Of a DNA stretch of 14,698 bases, positions 1 to 9,565 are shown one piece after another. Origin of the DNA: Monoraphidium neglectum. Taxonomy: Eukaryota > Chlorophyta > Chlorophyceae > Sphaeropleales > Selenastraceae. A model generated the notes under the pieces. The model was not told the origin of the DNA and searched no databases. It saw nothing but the letters and a program-made list of their open reading frames with translations. The translations under genes were made by a program, and so were the position numbers. The stretch covers positions 1 to 14,698 of the forward strand of contig NW_014012249.1 of the NCBI RefSeq assembly GCF_000611645.1. Reading direction: 5' to 3'. Position 1 is the stretch's first letter. Every line of letters starts with the position of its first letter.

Positions 1-21
1 CCATTGGCCCCCCCCCCCCAG

Positions 22-114
22 CTGTCCAAGGATGAGGCCGCCCTGGACTTCAGCCGCAGCGCCCAGGAGCTGCACAACCAGGTGGGCGCGCGTGCGTGCG
101 TACGTGCGTGCGTG

Positions 115-150
<36 letters not shown>

Positions 151-311
151 TGTGTGCGTTCGTGTGCGTGTGTGCGTTCGTGTGTGTGTGTGTGTGCGTT
201 CGTGTGTGTGTGCGTATGTGTGTGGGGGTGGTGAGTTGTTGGTGCGTGGGTGAGGGGGGGCTTATCTGCAATGGGATGGACCACTGTTTGACCATGTATA
301 TCTGTCAGATG

Positions 312-347
<36 letters not shown>

Positions 348-1047
348 TGCGTACCCCGGCCCGGTGACCCCACCCACCTCCATTTCTCAGCTCTGCAGCC
401 ACGTGGGGGCGCAGGGCATAGACCAGGTCTTGCGGGAGTGAGGGTGGGGCAAGGACAGCCCAGGCACACTCTCGACGGCTTCCGAGTAATGCAGTCAGTC
501 TTGCGGGTCTGCGCCAAACCTCCCCGGCCTTCAATTGCCGCCCGTCGTGTCCTCTGCGACACAGGTCCGCGCGTTCGCTCCTTGGCCCGGCACGTTTGGT
601 GACTTCATTATCGGCGGAGGCAGCAGCAGCAGCACAACCAGCAGCAGTGAGGGGAGCAGCAGCAGCGGCGGCGGCAGTGCCAGTGAAGGGAACAGCAGCA
701 GCAGCAGCGGCGGCGGCAGTGCCAGTGAAGGGAACAGCAGCAGCAGCAGCGGCAACACAGTGGCAGGCGAGCGGGTGCAGATCAAGATCCTGTCGACGCG
801 GCTGGCAGACCCATCCGAACTGCCCGCCGACGCCGCCGCGGCCGGCCGTGTGGTGTTTGCGCCTGGCGGCCGCATGCTCGTGCCCTGCGGCGGCGGCGGC
901 GCGCTGGAGGTGCTGCAGCTGCAGCAGCCGGCGAAAAAGGCGATGACGGGGCGGGACTTTGCGAACGGGCTCAAGGGGCGGCAGGTGGTGGTGGCGCCGG
1001 CGCTGGAGCCCGCGCCAGCCGAGGCGGCCGCCGGCAGCCGGCGATGA
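22..1047 (+). CDS. FMT: Methionyl-tRNA formyltransferase, C-terminal part (2 exons, 5' end outside window)
   Basis: Formylates the Met on initiator tRNA from 10-formyl-THF; in an alga this serves plastid and/or mitochondrial translation. Exons read as 22-81 and 565-1047 (TGA at 1045-1047), joined in phase 0. The upstream acceptor follows a C-rich tract ending CAG at 19-21; the donor at 82 is GTGGGC and the next acceptor is ACAG at 561-564. The first exon starts [10 protein letters not shown], like the K-(L/I)-(S/T)-K-(E/D)-E-A segment after the catalytic domain in Fmt proteins. The splice restores [12 protein letters not shown], matching the family's IRAFNPWP block. Near the end [14 protein letters not shown] and DFANGLKGR match the conserved C-terminal block (LQPxGKKAM...DF/LLN). 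Only about 180 residues are visible; the formyl-transfer domain lies to the left. Odd feature: about 48 Ser/Gly-rich codons (613-756) inserted after TFGDFII. Family call is firm; the organelle is inferred. Confidence 0.9.
86..230. repeat. Alternating purine-pyrimidine GT/GC microsatellite
   Basis: Long run of TG dinucleotides broken by CG and TTCG steps, inside the formyltransferase intron and starting almost at its 5' splice site. A nearly pure (TG)15-like tract follows at 316-346. Confidence 0.9.
316..346. repeat. (TG)n microsatellite
   Basis: About 15 uninterrupted TG units in the same formyltransferase intron, ending about 218 bp before the acceptor. Confidence 0.92.
652..753 (+). repeat. 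Coding tandem repeat, 42-bp unit (Ser/Gly-rich loop)
   Basis: Two adjacent 42-bp copies at 652-693 and 694-735, differing only in the first codon (GGG versus AGC), plus a partial third copy at 736-753. Each full unit encodes about [14 protein letters not shown]. The unit length is a multiple of three, so copy-number change keeps the Fmt reading frame. An AGC-rich stretch (619-651) precedes it. Confidence 0.9.
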
Positions 1048-1937
1048 GAAGGGCTCACCACCAACCAAAACCGTGGGTAAAGCAACCTTGCCACGAGCCC
1101 CGTCTTTGATTCTCCCAATGACCAACACAGCTTCGGGATGATGTGGACTGTCGCTGGTTTGCAAAGCCACCAATGGCCAAGCAAGGGGCTGCGGTGTTAC
1201 AACGGCCGCCGCACAGGCAGCGGTGGGGTGGGCGCGCGTCGTCGCGTTGAGCGCGAGTGCACTCCCAGGCCAACGCCTCACGCCGCCCGCAACAGAGTTG
1301 AGCACAACCCAACACAGGCGTGTGGCAGCCTCTCAGGCAGGGCGACTCCAGAAACTTGACAGGACGCAGGGGATCAACAAAGCGGGGTCGTTGAGGCTGC
1401 TGCACTCTCATGCCGGCCGATGCTTTTAAACAGTCGCGACAGCGCTGCTGGGCCGCCCTCGCCACGCACAAGGTGGCAATGCGCACGTGTGCTATCGAAT
1501 CAGCAAGCCTGCAACGCAACGGGGCCTGTGCAGAGCCGGAAACAAAACCGATTTGGAAGTGACTAACGAGTATAAACAGACGACAGGAGAAAAGAGTCAG
1601 GCTAGCGGGAACTCCAGGCAATGATCCAAGGCTAGTGACGCGCCCGCAATGCCGAAACCAAAATTGCCAGGGGCAATCCCTTATGCGCATCCACCCTTGC
1701 GGCCATTCAGGGGCGCGCCAACAAGGGGCACCAGCAGCGGGCCGCCAGCCACGGGTGGTCGCGCGGCGGGACCGCATGGCGCACAACCGTAAATGCAGGC
1801 GGCTCAGCGGCAAGGGGCCAGGTTGGCGCCCTCATGTTCAACTTGCCGGCCGATGTGCAGCTCGGGCGGACAGCCTGCCGCCAGGTTGTGGTTGTCAGCT
1901 GGTGTGGTCCCACGGGGCCCCCAGCAGGCATGCCGCC
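1048..1937. other. Convergent intergenic region, 3' UTRs of both flanking genes
   Basis: About 890 bp between the formyltransferase stop (plus) and the dehydrogenase stop (minus). Long open frames exist on both strands (for example minus 1055-1813), but their translations show no recognisable family and codon use is unlike the exons. The only TGTAA I see here is on the minus strand at 1197-1201. I found no TGTAA on the plus strand for the formyltransferase. Confidence 0.55.
1197..1201 (-). terminator. Candidate poly(A) signal (TGTAA) of the dehydrogenase gene
   Basis: TTACA on the plus strand reads TGTAA on the minus strand, about 740 nt beyond the dehydrogenase stop at 1938. It is the only copy between the two genes. 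TGTAA is the common green-algal polyadenylation signal. A long 3' UTR is implied. Confidence 0.45.
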
Positions 1938-2066
1938 TCAGTTCTTTGCCTCCTGCTGCTTTTCGGTGTCATACTGGTAGATGCCACGTCCCACCTGCGA
2001 CATGTGTGTGTGTGTGTGTGTGTGTTTGTGTGCGCATGTATGTATGTCAGTATGTGTGTGCATGTG

Positions 2067-2104
<38 letters not shown>

Positions 2105-5100
2105 TGCGCGCGCGCGCGGGCAAGCGTGCACACATGACACGCGTGCAGAGTAAGCGGGTGCGCACGCGTGTGTGGTCCCGGAGAGAGTGTATGCACGTTT
2201 ATGGGCCCTTGCTTGGGCATGCGTGTGTGCACACGCGTCTTTCAGCGCGTGCACACACACGTGCGCGCGAGAAGTGGTTTTCTCGAGCGTGTGGGTGCAT
2301 GCCCACCATGGACATGACACCCAGCTCCCTTGGGCTCCATCCCACCCCAACAAAGCCCAGCGTGCTGGCTCCTCCTCATCCCCCGACTAGATACCAACGT
2401 CCCAGCGCCCCAGCTGCCGCGGCCCATGCATTTACCCTCCTCCGCCCCCACGAGCACACAGCACCCAGCACAAACTTGCGACACGCCTGCGGATCCACGC
2501 GCCCCCCAGCGGGAGTGCCCAGGCTGGGGCGCCCACCTTCTGGCCCAGCCAGTTGGCGTCGACGTACTGCTGCAGCAGGGGGCAGGGGCGGTACTTGCTG
2601 TCGCCGATGCCGTTGTGCAGGACCTTCATGATGGACAGGCACGTGTCCAGGCCTGGGATTTTTTTGGGGGGTGGGGGTGGGTGGTGGGTCAGCGTGGGGG
2701 TCTGGTGTGGGTGCAAACACGGGGTCGGGGCCGGGACTCAAAAGGGGCAAGCTGAGGGGAGCGTGCGACGCGGATGGCGTGGCGACTGGGGAGCCGCCTC
2801 GGCGGACGCAGGCGCGCGCTCCCGGCCCCGCGGCGAGCACACCCGTCTGCCCGGGCGGGCGCCGTCGCTTGCCGCTGTGCATTATGACCCTTGGTGCCGC
2901 GCCCATCTGTGGCGCGACCGTCGCTCAGCCGAGGCACCGACCTATGAAGTCCGCCAGCCGCAGCGGCCCCATGGGCTGGTTGGTGCCCAGCCGCATGCCC
3001 TTGTCTATGTCCTCCGCGGTGCCCACGCCCTGGGCGAAGACAGGCGGAGATGTGGGGCAGATGGGGAGTGGGAGCGCGGGGTGGGGGTGGGAGGCGAATT
3101 CACATAGGCAGGGCGGAGCCTCGGGGGATGCGGGTGTTGGACAATACTCCGTCCACTGCTGGGGCAAAAAACTGCAAAAGTTCTGCCGCACGGTTGGGTG
3201 CACACAAGGCATGTGCGTGCGTGTGGGTGTGGGTGGGTGTGGCTGCGTGTGTGCATGTGTGTTTGTGGGCCCCCACGCACGTGCATGTGTGTGTGTGCCT
3301 GCGTGTATGAGTATCTGCGCACCTCCATGAGGCAGAAGAAGGCCTCGTTTATCATGGGGATCAGCACCCGGTTCACAAGAAAACCCTGGGGATGAGCAGG
3401 GGTGGGTGAGTATGACGACAGGGGGATGGTGTGCGCCCAGGGGGGGGGAGGGGCGTCCCGTCGTCGCGGCACCGGCTGCAACGCCACAGGAAATTATCAG
3501 GACGGCCCATAGACATGCAAGGCGTCCGGGAAGCCTCCTGCAAGGCTGCTTGGTCCCTGGCGCAAAGCGTCCCAACGGCCTCACAGCAGCTTCAGCAGCA
3601 GAAGCGGGTCATGCGGCTGCTCTCTCCCGCCTGCTCCGGCTGGCGCAGCGGCTGCAGCGCGGCGCGTGCGCCACCTGCACCTGTCCACGCGTGTGCTCGT
3701 GCGTGCGGACGATGCTGACTCACCGGTCTGTCCTGGCTGGTGCAGACCTGCTTCCCCAGGAACTCCGCCAGGCCCTTGCAGCTCTCAAACGTCTGCTGGC
3801 TGGTGTGCACGCCGCGCGCCACCTCCACCAGCTGCATCACGGGCACGGGGTTCATGAAGTGCATGCCGATCTTTGCAGGGGTTGGGGGTGGTGGGGTTGG
3901 GGTGGACGGTAGGGGTCGATGGAGGGGCTAATGAGTGGCGTGGCGTGGCGACTCCGTCAAGGCGTTCATGTGATACCCTGTAGCAGAAAGATCGACGGCC
4001 GTCTGGCAGGAAGGGCTGTGACTGCAGCAGACGCCAGGAGCGCAGAGCAGAACAGGGCGGCGTTTGGCCAGCGGTCAAGCCCGTGTGTTCGTCGCCAGGT
4101 TTCATCCCAGGACGGGCGGCGCCGGGCAGCGCTGCGGGCATGCGCGCACCACTCTGTGTGGCTTGTTGGTGACGGCCCCGAGTTTTGTGATGGATATGCT
4201 GCTGGTGTTTGAGGCCAGGATTGTGTGGATGGGGGTCATCTGGGCCGGGTTTGGGATGAGGGTGAAGGTAGGGTGGGGTGGGGGTGAGAAGGGGGACGGG
4301 GTGGGAGCGTGTGGGCAGAAAGGTGCATCAGCACCAGCAGCAGCAGCAGCAGCGAGGAGGCAGAACTGTGGTCAGCAGGCTCTCACAGCTCCCTATGCCC
4401 CGGCTCGTCCGCCGCCAGCCACCTGCCGACCCATCCCCTGAACCACCGCTCTCGGCCCTTGCGCCCCAGACCACTCCCCGAGGCCCCCCGCCGCCTGGCG
4501 CGGCCGCCGGCCTGATCCCCCGCCGCCTCTCGGCCTGCGCGACCAACTCCAACAACCCGCGAGCCCGCCAGACGCACCCAGATGCCTCTGCGCCACACGC
4601 AATCCTAATCAGCTGCAAACAGCAAGCGCAGCTTGCCTGTATGGGAGGAGACCGGCCCCCCAGCCTGGCTGCCCTGTCAGCAAACATCTACTTAGTCAGC
4701 CGCACCTTGTCCAGCCTGGTGAAGATGGCCTTCTTGACTTCCTCATTCTCAGTCACCGCCTCTATGACAAAGTCGACGTTCTTCATCGCCTGGGGCGTCG
4801 CGACGGGGGGGAGGCGGGCCGATGACGGGGCAACGGGTGACGGGTGACGGGCGAGGTGACCGAGGGCCGCGGCAGGCCCGGCCGCGCATGCGTGTGCGGC
4901 ATAATTCGGACGGCCGGCCGACCGAAGCCGCACAGCGCCGCGGCTGGTGGGGGCGGAGCAGGCAGCGGGCCGCGCGCGCGCGACGCGGAGCGCCGTCGGC
5001 GTCGATCGCGACGGTGCAGAGCCTCGGCCGTGCGAGTTGCGCGGCTGGGAGGGTCGGGGTGGCCGCCTGCTTCCTCATTTCAAGGGAACAGACGAGCGAC

Positions 5101-5560
5101 GTCAGCTCCTGCCGGCCTGCCCGCCCACCTCCAGGTTCTTCTCTGGCCGCACCCGCCCCTCTATCTCTGCCGCGACCCCCTCCGCCATCTCCCCTTTCCT
5201 GACCAGCCGCTTCAGCTGCTTCTTGATGGATCCGATGCCGCGCTCGAGCAGCTCTGGGGAGCAGCGCCGGGTTGGGTTCGCGGCGGCCGTGTGGCGGGGC
5301 GGGGCGGCAGCGGGCGGACGGGTCAGGCAGACACTTTGGACGCGTCAGCACGCAAACAGGGACACAGGGGCAAGGGCGCAGTGGAGCATGTCGCAAGCCA
5401 ACTGCATGCGGCACCATCAGCGTCACCAACCTGCAGAATGATCGGAAATGACCACGTCGAGCCCTTTCGTAGCGCACACTTGCGCGATGCCGGAGCCCAT
5501 CTGCCCGGCGCCGACGATCCCTATCACCTGTGGGATGTGTGAGTACAGCATTGATGCCAT
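1938..5560 (-). CDS. 3-hydroxyacyl-CoA / 3-hydroxybutyryl-CoA dehydrogenase (9 exons, complete)
   Basis: NAD(P)-dependent oxidation of 3-hydroxyacyl-CoA, or the reverse acetoacetyl-CoA reduction. Exons in transcript order: 5560-5431, 5253-5129, 4789-4706, 4239-4150, 3870-3724, 3385-3323, 3029-2942, 2652-2537, 1994-1938. Every intron is GT..AG, all phases agree, and the product is 299 residues, the usual size of the single-domain HBD type. The Rossmann motif GAGQMGSG is at residues 17-24, with Asp40 at the end of the second strand. The active-site set is complete: Ser126 (SNTSS), His147 ([12 protein letters not shown]), Glu159 (LVEV) and Asn197 (FLVNR), with the same spacing as in mitochondrial HADH. 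The C-terminal helical domain has [16 protein letters not shown] and [10 protein letters not shown]. Start chosen at [11 protein letters not shown] because it sits just ahead of the first beta strand; the frame stays open to 5815. It most resembles the short plant HACDH-family proteins. No PTS1 tripeptide (ends EAKN). In vivo substrate is not known. Confidence 0.93.
1995..2536 (-). other. Intron 8 of the dehydrogenase gene, with large CA/GT and CG tracts
   Basis: 542-bp intron between LGQK (exon 8) and VGRGIYQYD (exon 9), donor GTGGGC, acceptor GCAG. It is the longest intron of this gene. On the plus strand it holds alternating TG, CG and CA runs from 2003 to about 2270. The open frames through it on both strands are repeat artefacts. 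Confidence 0.8.
2003..2119. repeat. (TG)n followed by (CG)n alternating tract
   Basis: TG runs at 2003-2024 and 2069-2100, then an alternating CG run at about 2101-2118. All of it is alternating purine-pyrimidine. It lies directly inside the 3' splice site of dehydrogenase intron 8. Confidence 0.9.
3205..3303. repeat. GT-rich degenerate microsatellite
   Basis: Degenerate GTGTG/GTGCG tract in dehydrogenase intron 6, close to its donor at 3322. Confidence 0.75.
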
Positions 5561-6120
5561 GGCTGCTGCTTCTACAGCCCAGCAGGACAGGCAAGGGACG
5601 CTGATCTCGTGTGCTTGCAAGCTGATCTCTGGTGTTTGACGGTTATATCCAGCGAGGGACGATGCTGCGTGTATATTACTGCGGGTGGCCGGTATATGCC
5701 CCGTACCGTGGTCGTCATGTATTGCAGACGCGACCAAAGCGGCCATGTTGGATCGTGATGCTCCCAGTGACCGCCGCTGATGTGGACACACAGAGAGTGG
5801 AGCAGGCTCTGCCAATTACAACAGTTGAAGACTGATGAAACAGGACACAATTGCAGACACTGATATTAGTTTGTGGGTTGCAAGAATCCAAGGCCAACTT
5901 TGGAAATCGCACCAGTCATGCGCCGGCCATGAGTGCATGGTATACACAGCCAACAGCCGCAGCCCTGGTGGGGTCAGGGAAACATGATCCATGCACGCAG
6001 GTTTCGTCACCGAGGTTGAAAATCACAGGCGAAGCTGCGCCCCTTCCTTCAACAAATTGGACAGCACACAGCAACGTGTCACGAGCCAGATCAATGGCAG
6101 AACATTACAACGAGGGTGAT
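5561..6120. other. Intergenic region: dehydrogenase 5' flank and MYND-gene 3' end
   Basis: 560 bp between two minus-strand genes. On the minus strand a TATA-like GGATATAACC lies at 5650-5641, about 85 nt before the dehydrogenase ATG; this is weak evidence for a promoter. TGTAA motifs for the upstream MYND gene lie at 5816-5820 and 6105-6109 (minus). The dehydrogenase frame is open upstream to an ATG at 5815, but that stretch has no conserved content and is probably 5' UTR. No other gene seen. Confidence 0.5.
5816..5820 (-). terminator. Candidate poly(A) signal (TGTAA) of the MYND-finger gene
   Basis: Minus-strand TGTAA about 300 nt past the stop at 6121. A second copy at 6105-6109 is only 12 nt after the stop, so the distal one is the likelier signal. 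It lies about 255 nt before the dehydrogenase start codon. Confidence 0.4.
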
Positions 6121-6489
6121 TCAGCCAAGTTCAATCGGCGCCGCAGGCCTCGCTCTGAGGCTGGCACGCGCCGCCTCACACACCGCGCGGTGGCCCCGCA
6201 CCACCCAGTCCATCCTGCAGCACTCCTGGCTGCAGTACCGCGTTCCAGTGACGCGCCCGCAGCCCGCGCAGCGCCGCAGCTCGGCGCCCTCGCGTGCCGT
6301 CTTGCCGCAAACGGCGCATCCGCGGCGCTGGCGCATGCTGCCCGACTGTGCTGCTGCGCCGCGGGCAGCTGCTGCTCCTGGGCTGGCATTGCGCTGTGTG
6401 CCCGGCTCTGGCTGGCCCTGCTGGTTGCGCTGGTCTCGCCGCTGCTCCATGTCAACCTGAGGTTTGTGCCGCTGCTGTCGCTGCTCTGT

Positions 6490-6537
<48 letters not shown>

Positions 6538-6706
6538 ACGCGACTGCTGCTGCTGCTTCTCCTGCGTCTGGTTGCGCTGCTCCTGCTCTCGCTGCTGCTG
6601 CTGCTGCTCCTGGTGCTGCTGCTGATTTTTCTGCTGCTGCTGCTGCTCCTGGTACTCCTGCTGCTGCTCCTGCTGCTGCTGCTGCTGTGCCTGCTCCGGG
6701 AGCTGC

Positions 6707-6744
<38 letters not shown>

Positions 6745-8991
6745 TTGTTGCTTCTGCGAAGACGGCTGCACCAATCGAAGCTCGCCGGCCCTCAGCTGGG
6801 CAAGAGCCAGGGCAGCGCGCTCACCCACACTGCCGCCTGCCTCATGACAGCCTGCAAGGCACCCCAGCACCTCCTCCACCGCCGCCTGGCCACAGTCCTG
6901 CGGCAAATCAGGTTCATCATAAGCGTCTATCAGCCACTCGTCACACTGCTCCAGTACATCCTGCGCGAAGCCAGGCAGGTGCTCAACTGGCGCCGCGCCC
7001 GAAGCCAGCAGGCACAGGGTTTGGAGTGCATGTTTGCATTCTTCCTGGTCTGGGGCGGCCGCCGCGGCCGACAGCAGCTCCAGTATGCCTGGCGCCTGGA
7101 TCAGCCGGGGCCGCCAGCCAGGACGCAGCGCCGCCAAGAAGCGCAGGGGGGATACCGCCTGCCGGCCCGCGTCTGCCAGGGCTTCTACGGCGGCCCGAGT
7201 CTGCTCCGCCGCCTCAACCTCGTCGTCAATGCCCGCCTGCCCACCAGGTTGCCGCAGCTGATCTGTTGCGTGCGCAGCGCATGCGACCGCAAACAGTGCT
7301 GCTGCTATTGGCGCCGACCACACAGCCGCCCACGCGCTTGCGTTCCTCAGGGCCACTGCACGCTGAAGCAGCTGCGGCGCGCCCAGACGTCCGAGGGTGG
7401 CGGCCCATGCGCTGCCCCCGGTGCTGTCCTCAGCGACGGTGCACATCAGAATGGTGCAGATCTCCTGCACTGTGGGCATATCCTTCAACAGGGCTTGCCT
7501 GCATCCCTCTGCCAGCCAGCTGCGCAAGCTCGACACAAACACCGCTGCGGCCCCAGGCGCCGCAGCGATGCTGGACGGCTGCCCCGCGAGCGCCTCGTGT
7601 GTGGCGATGGCTGCCAGAACCTGCGCTGCTGATGCCCTCAGGCCGTTGCTGACGGCGCTGTTGCGGCTGGCGCTGCCACTGCGGATGGCGGCGAGCCGCA
7701 GCAGCGCCTGGAGTGAATCGGGTTTGCAGCAGGCGGCGAGCGCCTCGCTGGCGCCCTCGTCGCCCCAAGGCCACGCCTCCAGCGCTCTGCTGAGGAGGCT
7801 GACTGCTGACCTGACGACGCTCGCGTCGCGACCTGGCAGCATGCACCCAGCCACCGCGCCCATCGCTGCCGCGTCCTGCGACAGAGTCTCGATCAAGCCG
7901 TCGGCGTCGTCGCACAACTGATATGCGGAATCAAGCGCGTCGACCTGCCGCCGTGCCGCCTTACTGGCTCCCATCGGCGAGCACACTGGCAGCGGCCCCA
8001 GCCGCAGCTCCACTAGGCGCGGCAGCACCTGACATAGCCAGCCTGATTCGGGACCGTCCCAGGCCATGCGCGCGGCGGGATACACGTTGATCGCTGTCGG
8101 CCAGTCGTCCATGAAGGCGGCAGCGGGTGCGCAGGAGACGGTCGAAAAAGCGGCAGTATTCGTCAGGCGCACTGCGGCGGTCTGCGCCTGCCCAAGCGCC
8201 ATGAGAGGGTCCCATTCGTGACGGCCAGCCTCCAGCTGCTCGCGCGCCGCCCGCAGCAGCGCATGCACGGCGGCCGGCCGCGCCACCACCCCTGCCAGGG
8301 CCTGCAGCGCGGGGTCGACAGGGAGCGCCGCGCCGCCTTTCGCGATGCCGCCGCCGCCGCCGCCGTTGCTGACAGGCCTGTCAAAGCGCTGGTTCGTGGC
8401 GCAAGCAGCCAACAGAAAGTTGGTGCCGGCGATTTGCAGCGTCTCCCGCGTCTCCTGAGACAAACTGTCGCCGCGGCCGCCGCCAAGCGCCTCGAGTGTG
8501 TCGATCAGGGCGGTCATGCGCCCCTCCGTCATGAACGCGTCCGCCACCTTGTGCACCGTCAGCAGGGCCTGCAGCGCCTGGCTGGTCTGCGCAAAAGCGA
8601 TGAGATTGCTGGAGGTGGCCTGCGCACAAGTGTCCTGGACGCACAGGCGCCGCAGCAGCCGGTTTGCTGTGGGCTCGCTTATCGCCTCTGGCGCTGCGCC
8701 GCGGCCGCCGCCGCTTTCGGCATCGCCAACTGCGGCAGCAGCCGCGCAGGCCTGTTTGAAACGCTCAAGCGCTGCTGTGGCGGCTTGGCCCCGGGCGCTG
8801 TCGATGCATGACAGAAACTGGCGGAGTGTCACCTCCATGTTACTGAAATTGGAGGTAATGGGCATGGGCAACATGCTGTTTGACGGCGTCGCAGCGGCCG
8901 GCCAGCGGCAGAGCAAAAGTGCAAAGCGTCTGCAGTGCTCAGCATGTTCAGGCCCGCCGCAGCGCCTGTGTATGCGCAACAAGCGCAACAT
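6121..8991 (-). CDS. MYND-type zinc finger protein with glutamine-rich segment, function unknown
   Basis: Single uninterrupted frame of 956 codons. Residues about 52-740 are Ala/Leu-rich and read as successive amphipathic helices, as in an ARM/HEAT-like repeat protein, but I recognise no named family. Residues about 748-842 are glutamine-rich with runs of 14 and 16 Gln, mostly CAG codons, mixed with Glu and Arg. Residues 892-938 form a MYND finger with all eight ligands: CAVC, CAGC, YCSQEC and HRAVC. MYND fingers mediate protein-protein contacts; a Ser-rich or SET partner domain is not present here, so a methyltransferase role is not supported. Start uncertain: the first ATG is at 8991, but the ATG at 8838 (MEVTLRQFLSC) has a better context (AACATGG) and opens the helical region. 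C-terminal MYND with a helical body is common in green-algal proteomes. Tandem with its neighbours but spaced as a separate transcription unit. Confidence 0.8.
6465..6757 (-). repeat. CAG/CAA coding repeat (polyglutamine)
   Basis: On the plus strand this is a CTG-rich region with a pure run of 15 CTG at 6493-6537 and another of 11 CTG followed by 3 TTG at 6709-6750, with interrupted runs between. On the coding (minus) strand these are CAG and CAA codons for Gln. The interruptions encode Glu, Arg, Lys, His, Asn and Tyr. Confidence 0.95.
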
Positions 8992-9331
8992 TCCTCACCA
9001 ATGACTGCGACCTCAGCCTGCGTTTGTGCTGATATCAAAGAACATACAGTGGTAGATCCTCGCGCGTGTGTGATCTCGCTTGTACGTTCAAGAAATGGCA
9101 GTCTAGTGTTGTAGCAAAGCGGACGTATTGCAGGCAGCGTGTAGCTGCGCAGGTCGGAAGGTTACGTGGTGCTTGCGAGCAGAGCACCATTGTCGGCACA
9201 GCTGGAGCTGATCACCAGCTGGGCTTGGAGCTGGCATCCACTGTGCGGCACACAACAGGCGCCGGGGCAGCCTCAGTCCCCCTCTTACCATATCAAGCAA
9301 AGCCCTGCTGGAATCTCCTACCAAATCATGG

Positions 9332-9336
9332 TTACA
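9332..9336 (-). terminator. Candidate poly(A) signal (TGTAA) of the SET-domain gene
   Basis: Minus-strand TGTAA about 515 nt past the stop at 9852-9854, the nearest copy I find downstream of that gene. Confidence 0.45.
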
Positions 9337-9565
9337 AACTTGTCTGCATACCATCAATGTACGATGCCATAGTGCTGGGATCGTGACACGCATGACATCA
9401 GCGGCATCATACATTGTCTGCTTTGGGCAAGTTCAAGCAGCAAGCATACGTAATACAGGCGAGCACAGCGGTCCGTGACAACCTCATGTGTTGATACAGA
9501 CAAATCAAGCTTCCACGCATCTCTGCTTGGAAGGGCGGTGGTGCTCTGGTTTGCAGCATGTGGGT

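Larger units (their letters stand above)
82..564 (+). other. Intron of the formyltransferase gene, rich in (GT)n
   Basis: This 483-bp intron joins two exons whose products meet exactly at the conserved Q-VRAF site of Fmt. It carries two GT-rich tracts, about 86-230 (mixed GT/GC/GTTC) and 316-346 (nearly pure TG). The frames open across it are repeat-driven strings of Cys, Val and Arg with no family resemblance, so I treat it as non-coding. Confidence 0.8.

Noticed and set aside
262..1305. 347-codon minus-strand frame
   Set aside because: Antisense to the formyltransferase exon 2 and its intron; composed of Ala/Leu/His strings from AGC and GT repeats.
1055..1813. 252-codon minus-strand frame between the first two genes
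   Set aside because: No recognisable domain or conserved motif, and it lies where the dehydrogenase 3' UTR is expected. Open frames this long arise easily in GC-rich DNA.
1635..2153. 172-codon plus-strand frame
   Set aside because: Its last third is repeat-encoded Cys/Val/Arg from the TG tract in dehydrogenase intron 8; the rest has no resemblance to a family.
4749..5594. 281-codon minus-strand frame overlapping dehydrogenase exons
   Set aside because: A different frame of the same strand; the correct frame is fixed by the conserved Rossmann and VIEAV segments and by splice phases.
5851..7632. 593-codon plus-strand open frame with a long poly-Leu region
   Set aside because: It is antisense to the MYND-finger gene. 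Its Leu run is just the CTG complement of the polyglutamine CAG codons, and the rest shows no family resemblance.
6294..7652. 452-codon plus-strand Ala/Pro-rich frame
   Set aside because: Another antisense frame of the same GC-rich gene; poly-Ala comes from the same triplet repeat read in a third frame.
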